Below are positions 7,686 through 13,202 of a stretch of 14,217 bases of DNA, one piece after another; position 1 is the first letter of the stretch, and each line of letters starts with the position of its first letter. This DNA comes from Thermoleophilia bacterium (GTDB lineage: Bacteria; Actinomycetota; Thermoleophilia; Gaiellales; Gaiellaceae). The position numbers and the translations under genes were made by a program. The stretch covers positions 1 to 14,217 of the forward strand of contig JAICVP010000024.1 of the NCBI GenBank assembly GCA_025935275.1, given 5' to 3'. The notes under the pieces were generated by a model that saw only the letters and a program-made list of their open reading frames with translations, ran no database searches and was not told where the DNA came from.

Positions 7686-8280
7686 GACCGTCCGCGCCAA
7701 CTACGCGCGGATCCAGGAAGAGGTGGGCGAAGGCGTGACCGTCGTCGTCGCGACGAAGTACGTCTCGCCGGACGAGCTGGAGGTCCTCGCCGAGGCCGGC
7801 GTTTCCGTCGTCGGCGAGAACCGTCTTCAGGATCTCCAGGCGAAGCACGGGCGCTTCGCCGAGCAGTTCCGCTGGCACTTCATCGGGCACCTGCAGTCGC
7901 GGAAGGCGCGCGACGTCTCCGCGGTGTGCGAGCTCGTCCACTCCCTGGACTCGATCTCGGCCGCGAAGAGGCTTACCGCGCCGGCGCTGGTCGAGGTGAA
8001 CCTCTCCGGCGAGGAGACCAAATCCGGCGTCCCCAGGTCGGAGCTCGCCTCGTTCCTGTCAGAGGCGCGCGAGCTGGGGGCCGAGATCCGCGGCCTCATG
8101 ACGATGCCGCCGCTTGCGGAGGATCCGGAGGCCTCCCGTCCTTACTTCCGCGAGCTCAGAGAGCTCGCCGAGGAGCATTCGCTGCAGGAGCTCTCGATGG
8201 GCACCTCCCAGGACTACCGGGTGGCCGCCGAGGAGGGTGCGACGCTCGTTCGGGTGGGTTCCGTGGTGTTCGGGCGCTAA
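7663..8280 (+). CDS. yggS: YggS/PROSC-type pyridoxal-phosphate homeostasis protein (YlmE)
   Basis: Single-domain PLP-binding TIM-barrel protein that buffers cellular PLP; no enzymatic reaction is established for the family. Lys32 in VVVATKY is the Schiff-base lysine position. HFIGHLQSRKARDV (72-85), VNLSGEETKSGV (112-123) and the phosphate-binding end MGTSQDY...LVRVGSVVFG are all conserved. Only 205 residues from the GTG at 7663, compared with about 220-235 usually: the N-terminal helix and the segment before the VNLSGE strand are both short. The start is uncertain. GTG 7663 overlaps pgeF by 23 bases behind a weak GGCAAG, whereas an in-frame ATG at 7579 would add 28 low-complexity residues read from pgeF and is unlikely. 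Sits in the ylmD-ylmE-sepF order. Confidence 0.88.
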   Translation: MSSPISAETVRANYARIQEEVGEGVTVVVATKYVSPDELEVLAEAGVSVVGENRLQDLQAKHGRFAEQFRWHFIGHLQSRKARDVSAVCELVHSLDSISAAKRLTAPALVEVNLSGEETKSGVPRSELASFLSEARELGAEIRGLMTMPPLAEDPEASRPYFRELRELAEEHSLQELSMGTSQDYRVAAEEGATLVRVGSVVFGR

Positions 8281-8294
8281 CATTGGCCCCCGTC

Positions 8295-8843
8295 ATGGGT
8301 GTAGGACAGGTCTGGAGCCGCGCCCTCGTCTACTTCGGCATCGTCGAGGAGGACGAGTACTGGGACGAGGAGGCGTACGCCGCCGAGGAGGAGCTCGAGC
8401 GGACGTACGACCGCAGCGACAGTGCGAACGTGCGCCGGCTCTCGCCGCGCAGGCAGCGCCGTGAGGAGTTCGAGGACTGGTCGGAGCCCGACGCATCCCC
8501 CGCGAGCACGGCGGTCATCCGCCAGGGCCCCGGACGGAGGCCGCTCGAGGCCGTCGCCTCCGCTTCTGTTCGCGTGCACCTCGTGGTGCCGAGGAGCTTC
8601 AACGATGCGCAGTCCATCGCGGACAAGTTCAAGGAGTCCGTGCCCGTGATCGTCAATCTGCAGGGCACCGACCCGGACCTCTCGAAGCGGCTCATCGATT
8701 TCTCGAGCGGGCTGACCTACGCGCTCAACGGCTCGATGCAGCGTGTGGCCGACAAGGTGTTCCTGCTCACGCCGCGGAACGTGGAGGTCTCGGCCGAGGA
8801 ACGCGCGCGCCTCATCGACCGCGGCTTCTACAACCAGAGCTAG
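8295..8843 (+). CDS. sepF: Cell division protein SepF
   Basis: Cytoplasmic FtsZ-binding protein that links the Z ring to the membrane and aligns septum growth. 182 residues in three parts: a short N-terminal amphipathic stretch (MGVGQVWSRALVYFGI) fitting the membrane-targeting helix; an acidic then basic disordered linker (about 17-90, with EEDEYWDEEAY); and the C-terminal DUF552 domain (92-182) with LVVPRSFNDAQ, VIVNLQGTD, DFSSGLTYALNGSMQRV and the closing GFYNQS. ATG chosen because it starts the amphipathic stretch directly. No purine-rich site precedes it; a TAACAT hexamer at 8278-8283 lies 11 bases upstream, so a very short leader is possible. Follows yggS after 14 bases. In actinobacteria SepF is the usual Z-ring anchor where FtsA is absent, which would make this gene essential; that is an inference. 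Confidence 0.93.
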   Translation: MGVGQVWSRALVYFGIVEEDEYWDEEAYAAEEELERTYDRSDSANVRRLSPRRQRREEFEDWSEPDASPASTAVIRQGPGRRPLEAVASASVRVHLVVPRSFNDAQSIADKFKESVPVIVNLQGTDPDLSKRLIDFSSGLTYALNGSMQRVADKVFLLTPRNVEVSAEERARLIDRGFYNQS

Positions 8844-8893
8844 CGGCCGGTCGAACTTTTCGGCTGCGCGGCGATTTCGGCCGAGTGGGGCGC

Positions 8894-8899
8894 TAGGTT
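8894..8899 (+). promoter_or_regulatory. Predicted -10 element of a leaderless yggT transcript (TAGGTT)
   Basis: TAGGTT, seven bases, then the yggT ATG at 8907. No Shine-Dalgarno sequence lies between them. This would give yggT its own promoter in the 63-base gap after sepF. A weak 7-bp hairpin (8843-8849 with 8861-8867, one G-U pair, no T run) precedes it. Confidence 0.5.
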
Positions 8900-8906
8900 T
8901 CCATCC

Positions 8907-9209
8907 ATGGTGCTGGCGGATTGGGTCACGACGACACAGAACTTCGTCACGGTTCTGTACTACGTCTACCTCCTCTGCATCATCGCGTACATCCTCACGT
9001 CCTGGGTCCCGCTGCCCTACAACGTCTGGCTGAACCGGGTACAGCGCTTCCTCTACGACGTCGTCGACCCGTACCTCCGGCTCTTCCGGCGGGTGCTCCC
9101 ACAGCTTTCCGTGGCGGGTCTTGGCCTCGACCTTTCGCCGATCGTCGCGATCCTCGTCTTGACGGTCGTCTACCGGGTCGTGCTGATCGCGATCGGCGCC
9201 GCGAACTAG
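8907..9209 (+). CDS. yggT: YggT/YlmG family small membrane protein
   Basis: 100 residues with two hydrophobic helices (about 13-33 and 77-97) separated by a basic, amphipathic segment, the standard layout of the YggT (Ycf19) family. Conserved points are SWVPLP after helix 1, DPYLRLFRRVLP in the middle (the PyLxpfRrxlP pattern) and DLSPIVAIL entering helix 2. Members are inner-membrane proteins associated with cell division, osmotic tolerance and, in plastids, nucleoid and division-ring organisation; the molecular role is not settled. Placed directly after sepF as in Bacillus (ylmF-ylmG). The upstream region suggests a leaderless mRNA. The next gene, divIVA-like, follows after 40 bases holding a small CCGGC-AGCG-GCCGG hairpin (9219-9232). 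Confidence 0.9.
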   Translation: MVLADWVTTTQNFVTVLYYVYLLCIIAYILTSWVPLPYNVWLNRVQRFLYDVVDPYLRLFRRVLPQLSVAGLGLDLSPIVAILVLTVVYRVVLIAIGAAN

Positions 9210-9218
9210 GGAAGGAAA

Positions 9219-9232
9219 CCGGCAGCGGCCGG
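9219..9232. other. Small GC hairpin between yggT and the divIVA-like gene
   Basis: CCGGC-AGCG-GCCGG, a perfect 5-bp stem with a four-base loop, in the 40-base gap. There is no T run, so it is not a standard intrinsic terminator; it may be mRNA structure in the divIVA leader or chance in GC-rich DNA. Confidence 0.25.
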
Positions 9233-9249
9233 CGAAGGCGGGCAATGGC

Positions 9250-9723
9250 ATGTCCATGACGCCTGTCGAAATTCGGCACGTGGCCCTCGGCCGGAAGCCC
9301 TTGGGCTACGACCGCTCCGCCACCGACGAGCTTCTCGCCGAGGTCGCCGCGAGCTTCGAGCACGTGTGGCGCGAGCGCGCCGATCTTCGCGACGAGCTCG
9401 AGGAGCTCGAGAGCGAGCTGGCCCGCCACAAGGAGCTCGAGCAGGCCCTCCGCAACACGCTCCTCTCTGCCGAGCGGATGGCGGACGACATGCGCGCCCA
9501 GGCCCGCCGCGAAGCCGACGTGATCGTTGCGGAGGCCCGCTCGGCCGCCCGCGACATCGTCAGCGGCGCGGAGACGGAGCGGGAGCGGATTCGCACCGAG
9601 ATCCGCCGCTTGCAGGAGGTCGAAACGGGCGTCCGCGCGGACTACCGTGCCTTCCTCCTCGCGGCGCTCGACCGCCTCGAGAGCGACACCGAAGAACGCC
9701 GGTCCGCCCACCAGGCTGCCTGA
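9250..9723 (+). CDS. DivIVA-domain coiled-coil protein
   Basis: 157 residues. The N-terminus MSMTPVEIRH...GYDRSATDELLAEV matches the start of DivIVA/Wag31, with Gly19-Tyr20-Asp21 in the same register as B. subtilis DivIVA. From about residue 27 to 150 it is strongly coiled-coil and rich in Glu, Arg and Ala (ELEELESELARHKELE). DivIVA proteins collect at negatively curved membrane and mark poles and septa; in actinobacteria they direct polar growth. The two membrane-inserting residues known from B. subtilis (Phe17, Arg18) are Pro and Leu here, although Arg15-Lys16 precede them, so membrane contact may differ. Start: ATG 9250 fits the family register; ATG 9256 is also possible. Position after yggT is the divIVA slot of the cluster. 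It is shorter than Wag31-type growth-directing proteins, so a secondary DivIVA homologue is possible. Confidence 0.82.
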   Translation: MSMTPVEIRHVALGRKPLGYDRSATDELLAEVAASFEHVWRERADLRDELEELESELARHKELEQALRNTLLSAERMADDMRAQARREADVIVAEARSAARDIVSGAETERERIRTEIRRLQEVETGVRADYRAFLLAALDRLESDTEERRSAHQAA

Positions 9724-9745
9724 GTTCGGCCGCAGACCACCCCGT

Positions 9746-9751
9746 TATACT
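9746..9751 (+). promoter_or_regulatory. Predicted -10 element (TATACT) upstream of the TraR/DksA-type gene
   Basis: TATACT is the best -10 match in the window. Seven bases later comes a GTG (9759) that opens a six-codon frame; the main gene begins at 9782. Possible -35 sequences (TTCGGC 9725-9730 or GAGTTC 9722-9727) are weak. It would start the dksA-like/lspA/rluD/photolyase transcript. Confidence 0.6.
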
Positions 9752-9758
9752 CAGCCCA

Positions 9759-9779
9759 GTGGCGCGGGGAATGGCTTGA
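9759..9779 (+). CDS. Candidate leaderless six-codon upstream ORF
   Basis: GTG GCG CGG GGA ATG GCT TGA encodes fMet-Ala-Arg-Gly-Met-Ala. The GTG lies exactly at the transcription start expected from TATACT, and the TGA is two bases before the ATG of the TraR/DksA-type gene, which suits translation reinitiation. The evidence is spacing only. An in-frame TTG at 9776 for the downstream gene behind GGGGA (9766-9770) is the competing reading, and the frame could be meaningless. Confidence 0.3.
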   Translation: MARGMA

Positions 9780-9781
9780 GC

Positions 9782-10132
9782 ATGAATACAGACCGCTACC
9801 GGGACCAATTGCTGGAGGAGCGCGAGCGTGTCTCGACGTCGATCCAGCACCTCCACGAAGAAGGCTCGCTCGAGGAGGAGACCGAGGAGGAGACCTACGA
9901 CAACCACCTCGCCGACTCGGCGACGGCCACTCTCAATCGCGAGATCGACTACTCCCTCGAAGAAAACTCGGGACACGTGCTGACCGCGATCGACGAGGCG
10001 CTGGAGCGAATCGAAAGCGGGACGTTCGGGACCTGCGGGCGCTGCGGCAAACCGATCGCGGAGGAACGACTCGACGCGATCCCGTACGCGAATAGGTGTA
10101 TCGACTGCAAGCGCCTCGAAGAGAGGGGTTAG
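9782..10132 (+). CDS. TraR/DksA-family C4 zinc-finger protein (YteA/YlyA type)
   Basis: 116 residues. The C-terminal zinc finger has Cys85-x2-Cys88 (TCGRCGKPI) and Cys106-x2-Cys109 (RCIDCKR), with an N-terminal helical hairpin rich in Glu. The hairpin tip reads YDNHLADSATATLNREID, the DNHxAD pattern of YteA/YlyA-like proteins and not the DxxDxA tip with which E. coli DksA works on RNA polymerase. A role in transcription through the polymerase secondary channel is therefore possible but unproved. A perfect 12-base duplication adds an EEET repeat just before the tip. It occupies the position of B. subtilis ylyA, directly before lspA. Start: ATG 9782; TTG 9776 is an alternative with a better-spaced GGGGA. 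The stop TAG sits in the loop of a GGGTT-AGTC-AACCC hairpin (10126-10139). Confidence 0.88.
   Translation: MNTDRYRDQLLEERERVSTSIQHLHEEGSLEEETEEETYDNHLADSATATLNREIDYSLEENSGHVLTAIDEALERIESGTFGTCGRCGKPIAEERLDAIPYANRCIDCKRLEERG
9872..9895 (+). repeat. Perfect 12-base tandem duplication within the TraR/DksA-type gene
   Basis: GAGGAGGAGACC occurs twice in a row and in frame, coding EEET-EEET (residues 31-38). It lengthens the acidic stretch before the hairpin tip and looks like a recent slippage event. Confidence 0.85.
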
Positions 10133-10200
10133 TCAACCCGTCACCGCGGCTGATCGACGTTCGCGTCGGTTCGGCCACGGACGGCCGCGTTCCGATCTCA

Positions 10201-10725
10201 ATGGTCGAGCGCTCGCTCACCGCTGGTCCATTTCACTGGCTCGGTCTCCTGGCGGTCGCGTTCTCCGCGCTCGCCGCCGACCAGCTGACGAAGCAGATCG
10301 TCGTCACCCAGCTCGCCCTCGGTGAGTCCGTCCACGTTGTCGGCCCCTTCTGGATCCGCCACGTGAACAACCCGGGGATCGCGTTCGGCCTCTTCTCCAG
10401 CTGGGCGTCCGCGGTGACGTTCCTGACGGCCGGAGCGGTCGTCTGGATGCTCTTCTACTTTGCAAAGTCCGGCGCCCGCCATCCGATCCTGCCTGTCGCG
10501 CTCGGGCTGCTCATCGGCGGGAGCATGGGAAACCTCGTCGACCGGCTGCGCATCGGGCACGTGACGGACTTCCTCGACCTGAAGTACTGGCCCGCCTTCA
10601 ACCTGGCCGACATGTTCATCGTCGTGGGCGTCGCCGCCCTGCTCCTCGCGCTCGTCGCGGCGGAGCGACAGCCGCGCATGAAGCGCACTCCTTCGGGGCG
10701 GCCCGCTCCGAAGACGCTTGCCTGA
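10201..10725 (+). CDS. lspA: Lipoprotein signal peptidase (signal peptidase II)
   Basis: Membrane aspartyl protease that removes the signal peptide of prolipoproteins after lipidation of the lipobox Cys. 174 residues with four hydrophobic segments (about 13-26, 69-88, 95-109, 137-153). Conserved motifs: ADQLTK (26-31), HVNNPGIAFG (54-63), GGSMGNLVDR (106-115) and VTDFLDLKYWPAFNLAD, giving the catalytic pair Asp123 and Asp137. The ATG at 10201 is the only standard start between the preceding stop and the motifs, 68 bases downstream of the TraR/DksA-type gene; no clear ribosome site is seen before it. The C-terminal tail (155-174) is basic and cytoplasmic. Ends eight bases inside rluD. Same neighbours as in Bacillus (ylyA-lspA-ylyB). 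Confidence 0.96.
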   Translation: MVERSLTAGPFHWLGLLAVAFSALAADQLTKQIVVTQLALGESVHVVGPFWIRHVNNPGIAFGLFSSWASAVTFLTAGAVVWMLFYFAKSGARHPILPVALGLLIGGSMGNLVDRLRIGHVTDFLDLKYWPAFNLADMFIVVGVAALLLALVAAERQPRMKRTPSGRPAPKTLA

Positions 10726-11620
10726 CCTGACGGTCGAGGTTCCGCCCGACGCCGCGGGCGAGCGGCTCGACCGCTTTCTCTCCGGTCTGGTCGAGGTCGG
10801 GTCGCGTGCCGCCGCCGAACGGCTGGTCTCGGAGGGGGGAGTCCATGTGAACGGCGCTCGCGAGCCGAAGAGCCATCGCCTGGCTGCCGGCGACGTCCTC
10901 GACGTCATGATCCCGGAGCGGCGGCCGTCAGCGCTCGAGCCAGAGCAGCTCGATCTGCGCATCGCCTACGAGGACGACTCGCTGCTGGTCGTCGACAAGC
11001 CGGCGGGGATCGTCGTTCACCCGTCTGCAGGCCACGCGAGCGGCACGCTCGTGCATGGTCTTCTGGGCCACGAAGTGGCGGGCGGCGAGGAGGCCCAACG
11101 GCCGGGGATCGTTCACCGGCTCGACCGCGACACCTCCGGGCTCCTCGTCGTCGCGCGCTCGGACGAGGCACATCGGCGGCTGCAGAAGCTCCTGCGGCAG
11201 CGGAAGATCGTCCGGGAGTACCTTGCGCTCGTCCGCGGCCGTCCGCGTTCGCAGCGGGGGCGGATCGAGGCGCCGATCGGCAGAGACCGGCACGACCCCA
11301 CACGGATCTCCCTCGACACCGATACACCGCGCGAGGCGGTCACGAATTTCGAGGTCGCCGAGCTCATGCGCCGGCACGCGCTCCTGCGCGTTGCGCTGGA
11401 AACGGGACGGACGCACCAGATTCGCGTGCATCTCGCCGCGATCGACCTGCCGGTCTCGGGAGACCCCACCTACGGTTTTGCCGGTGACCTGGGGCTCGAC
11501 CGGCAGTTCCTCCACGCGGCACGGCTCGCCTTCCCACACCCCATGACCGGGGAGCCCGTGGAAGCGGAGTCGCCGTTGCCGGGCGACCTCGAAGCAGCGC
11601 TCGAGGAGGCGCGCACATGA
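10718..11620 (+). CDS. rluD: RluA/RluD family 23S rRNA pseudouridine synthase
   Basis: 300 residues. N-terminal S4 RNA-binding domain (about 14-66: ERLDRFLSGL, VHVNGAREPKSHRLAAGD), then the pseudouridine synthase fold with DKPAGIVVHPSAGH (93-106) and the catalytic motif HRLDRDTSGLLVVA, in which Asp136 attacks the target uridine; TGRTHQIRVHLA and GDPTYG are conserved further on. The S4 domain and length fit RluD/YlyB, which in E. coli modifies helix 69 of 23S rRNA; RluC-type specificity cannot be excluded. The TTG start at 10718 overlaps the lspA end by eight bases and gives the usual N-terminus (PDLTVEVPPDAAGERLD). Its TGA overlaps the ATG of the photolyase-like gene (ATGA). Confidence 0.92.
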   Translation: MPDLTVEVPPDAAGERLDRFLSGLVEVGSRAAAERLVSEGGVHVNGAREPKSHRLAAGDVLDVMIPERRPSALEPEQLDLRIAYEDDSLLVVDKPAGIVVHPSAGHASGTLVHGLLGHEVAGGEEAQRPGIVHRLDRDTSGLLVVARSDEAHRRLQKLLRQRKIVREYLALVRGRPRSQRGRIEAPIGRDRHDPTRISLDTDTPREAVTNFEVAELMRRHALLRVALETGRTHQIRVHLAAIDLPVSGDPTYGFAGDLGLDRQFLHAARLAFPHPMTGEPVEAESPLPGDLEAALEEART

Positions 11621-12387
11621 AGACGTACGCCGCGTTCCGGCGCGCCTGGCGGCCTGCGACCGAGGGTGAGCCGCACCCGGCGATCGAGGAGTTCGTGACC
11701 AGCAAGCTGGCGCACTACGCGGACGACCGCGACTTTCCCGCACGGGACGGAACCTCGCGCCTCTCGCCGCTCATCGCCTCGGGCGAGATCACGATCGCCG
11801 ACTGCGCGGCCGCGGCGCTCGCGGCGCCGCCGACGAAGGGCCGGGAGAAGTGGCTCTCCGAGCTCGCCTGGCACGAGTGGTTCGAGCATGTGAAGGCGGA
11901 GGGCCTCGACGCGCCTCGGCTCGAGCCCCGCTGGGATCCACCCGGCGAGCGCGTCGAGCGCTGGCGCTCCGGCGAGACCGGCTTTCCCTTTGTCGACGCG
12001 GGCATGCGGGAGCTGGCGGCGACCGGGTGGATGCACAACCGGGCGCGGATGGTGACTGCGAGCTTCCTCGTCAAGCACCTGCACGCCGACTGGCGGCTCG
12101 GCGAGCGGCATTTCGCCGAGCTCCTGCTGGACTACGACCCGGCTCAGAACGAGGGCAACTGGCAGTGGGTCGCCGGAACGGGAATCGATGCGCAACCTTG
12201 GTTCCAAGTCTTCAACCCCGAGCGGCAGCGGGAGCGCTTCGATCCGGAGGGCGCGTATTGCCGGCGCTGGGTGCCCGAGTGGGGCAACGGAAACTATTGC
12301 GAGCCGCTCGTCGACCTCGCCGCCGAGGCGGCGGAGGCCAAACGCCGGTATCAGGCGGCTCTGGAGGAAGCCCGCTTGTCGTCGTAG
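11617..12387 (+). CDS. Photolyase/cryptochrome FAD-binding domain protein lacking the N-terminal antenna domain
   Basis: 256 residues, about half of a normal 450-500 residue photolyase. The start MKTYAAFRRAWR corresponds to the linker end that opens the FAD domain; the N-terminal alpha/beta domain that binds the light-harvesting cofactor is absent, and the DNA before it is intact rluD, so no remnant exists. The flavin domain itself looks complete: Tyr34 and GTSRLSP (45-51) for FAD, EKWLSELAWHEW with Glu82, TGFPFVDAGMR, WMHNRARM, and N178-E-G-N-W182-Q-W184. The electron-transfer Trp triad of E. coli Phr (W306, W359, W382) aligns with W116, W159 and W182, and the lesion-stacking Trp384 with W184. 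So it may still bind FAD and be photoreduced; DNA repair is possible but unproved. ATGA overlap with rluD implies coupled translation. The last 37 bases overlap the opposite-strand GGDEF gene. Confidence 0.85.
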   Translation: MKTYAAFRRAWRPATEGEPHPAIEEFVTSKLAHYADDRDFPARDGTSRLSPLIASGEITIADCAAAALAAPPTKGREKWLSELAWHEWFEHVKAEGLDAPRLEPRWDPPGERVERWRSGETGFPFVDAGMRELAATGWMHNRARMVTASFLVKHLHADWRLGERHFAELLLDYDPAQNEGNWQWVAGTGIDAQPWFQVFNPERQRERFDPEGAYCRRWVPEWGNGNYCEPLVDLAAEAAEAKRRYQAALEEARLSS

Positions 12388-13148
12388 AGCCGCCGGTCGG
12401 CGACCTCGACGAGACCTTCTGGCTCCGAGGCGTCCGTGGGCAGGAACGCGGCGCCGGCACTCGCGGAGATCCCCTCGGGGAGCCGCTCGTGGAGGCGGTG
12501 GAGGAACGACCCGGCCGTCTCGGGCCCGGCTTCGATGAGAAGTGCGGCGAACTCGTCGCCGCCGAGGCGGCCCACCGAGTCCGTCTCGCGCGCAGTTCCG
12601 GCGAGCGCCGACGCGAATGCGCGGAGAAGCCGGTCACCCTCCTGGTGCCCTTCGCGGTCGTTCGTCTCCTTGAAGCGGTCGAGGTCGAAGAGGAGCAGGG
12701 CGATCCGGCCCCGGTAACGACGTGCGCGCGCGGCCTCCGCGACCAGCCGGGAATGGAAGGCCCTGTGGTTGAGGACGCCCGTGAGCGGGTCTCGCCGGGC
12801 GCGCTCGGCCAGCTCGCCGGTCACGCGCTCGACGTACGCGACCAGGCAACGGTCCAGGGCACGCCGCGCCTCCCGTTCGCCGTGGCGGTCGAGCACGCGT
12901 CCGAGCACGAGCAGCTCCGCGGCGACCTCCGCCGGCGCCAGTCCGAGGCTTTCTCGCTCGCGGGCGTGATCCTCGGCGAGCTCGTTCGGATCCTCGTCTC
13001 CGTCTAGGCTCGCGACGAAGGACGGAAGCGTCCCCAGCTGGCCGAGCCGGCCGAGCCGCTCGAGCGATGGGACGACGCCGTCCGCGAGCGCCTCCTCGAC
13101 GCTCTCGACCGCGAGGTCCCATGCCGATGTCCTCACGACCCCGGTCAC
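12351..13148 (-). CDS. Diguanylate cyclase (GGDEF domain)
   Basis: Makes c-di-GMP from two GTP. 265 residues: an N-terminal helical region (1-115, no transmembrane segment) and a GGDEF domain (about 118-258) with DPLTGVLNHRAF (120-131), FDLDRFKETND (154-164), GH-x2-GD (167-172) and intact GGDEF at 196-200. An inhibitory I-site R187-E-T-D190 lies exactly five residues before GGDEF, so product feedback is expected. Active-site and metal residues are present, so it should be active. The N-terminal part has AEDHARERESLGLAPAEVAAEL and DRCLVAYVERVTGELAERA, slightly reminiscent of the helical sensor region of RsbR-like proteins; its signal is unknown. The GTG at 13148 is supported by TAGCCT seven bases upstream (leaderless). 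Convergent with the photolyase-like gene with a 37-base overlap, and divergent from rpsB. Confidence 0.9.
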   Translation of the reverse strand: MTGVVRTSAWDLAVESVEEALADGVVPSLERLGRLGQLGTLPSFVASLDGDEDPNELAEDHARERESLGLAPAEVAAELLVLGRVLDRHGEREARRALDRCLVAYVERVTGELAERARRDPLTGVLNHRAFHSRLVAEAARARRYRGRIALLLFDLDRFKETNDREGHQEGDRLLRAFASALAGTARETDSVGRLGGDEFAALLIEAGPETAGSFLHRLHERLPEGISASAGAAFLPTDASEPEGLVEVADRRLYDDKRASSRAA

Positions 13149-13155
13149 GAGGCCC

Positions 13156-13161
13156 AGGCTA
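13156..13161 (-). promoter_or_regulatory. Predicted -10 element of a leaderless GGDEF-gene transcript (TAGCCT)
   Basis: Minus-strand TAGCCT is followed by GGGCCTC and then GTG at 13148, again seven bases. No Shine-Dalgarno sequence lies in between. It sits 14 bases from the rpsB -10 on the other strand, so polymerase binding at the two promoters should overlap. Confidence 0.5.
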
Positions 13162-13175
13162 GAGATCGCTTCGGC

Positions 13176-13181
13176 TAGAAT
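13176..13181 (+). promoter_or_regulatory. Predicted -10 element of the rpsB-tsf promoter (TAGAAT)
   Basis: TAGAAT preceded by TCGGC; the expected transcription start is about 13188-13190, giving an rpsB leader of roughly 100 bases. No good -35 hexamer is found 16-18 bases upstream, as often in GC-rich actinobacteria. Confidence 0.55.
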
Positions 13182-13202
13182 GCAGCGGTTTTGTCACCCG
13201 AC

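Noticed and set aside
8843..8867. Possible terminator after sepF: GCGGCCG paired with CGGCTGC
   Set aside because: It has one G-U pair, an 11-base loop and no T run after the stem; more likely incidental pairing in GC-rich DNA.
9724..9781. Remnants of ileS or ylmH in the gaps beside the divIVA-like gene
   Set aside because: The gaps are only 40 and 58 bases and hold promoter-like sequence; no tRNA-synthetase or S4-domain fragment can be read in any frame.
10126..10139. GGGTT-AGTC-AACCC hairpin at the end of the TraR/DksA-type gene as terminator
   Set aside because: The stem is only five pairs with no T run, and lspA continues in the same direction 68 bases on, so operon read-through is more likely.
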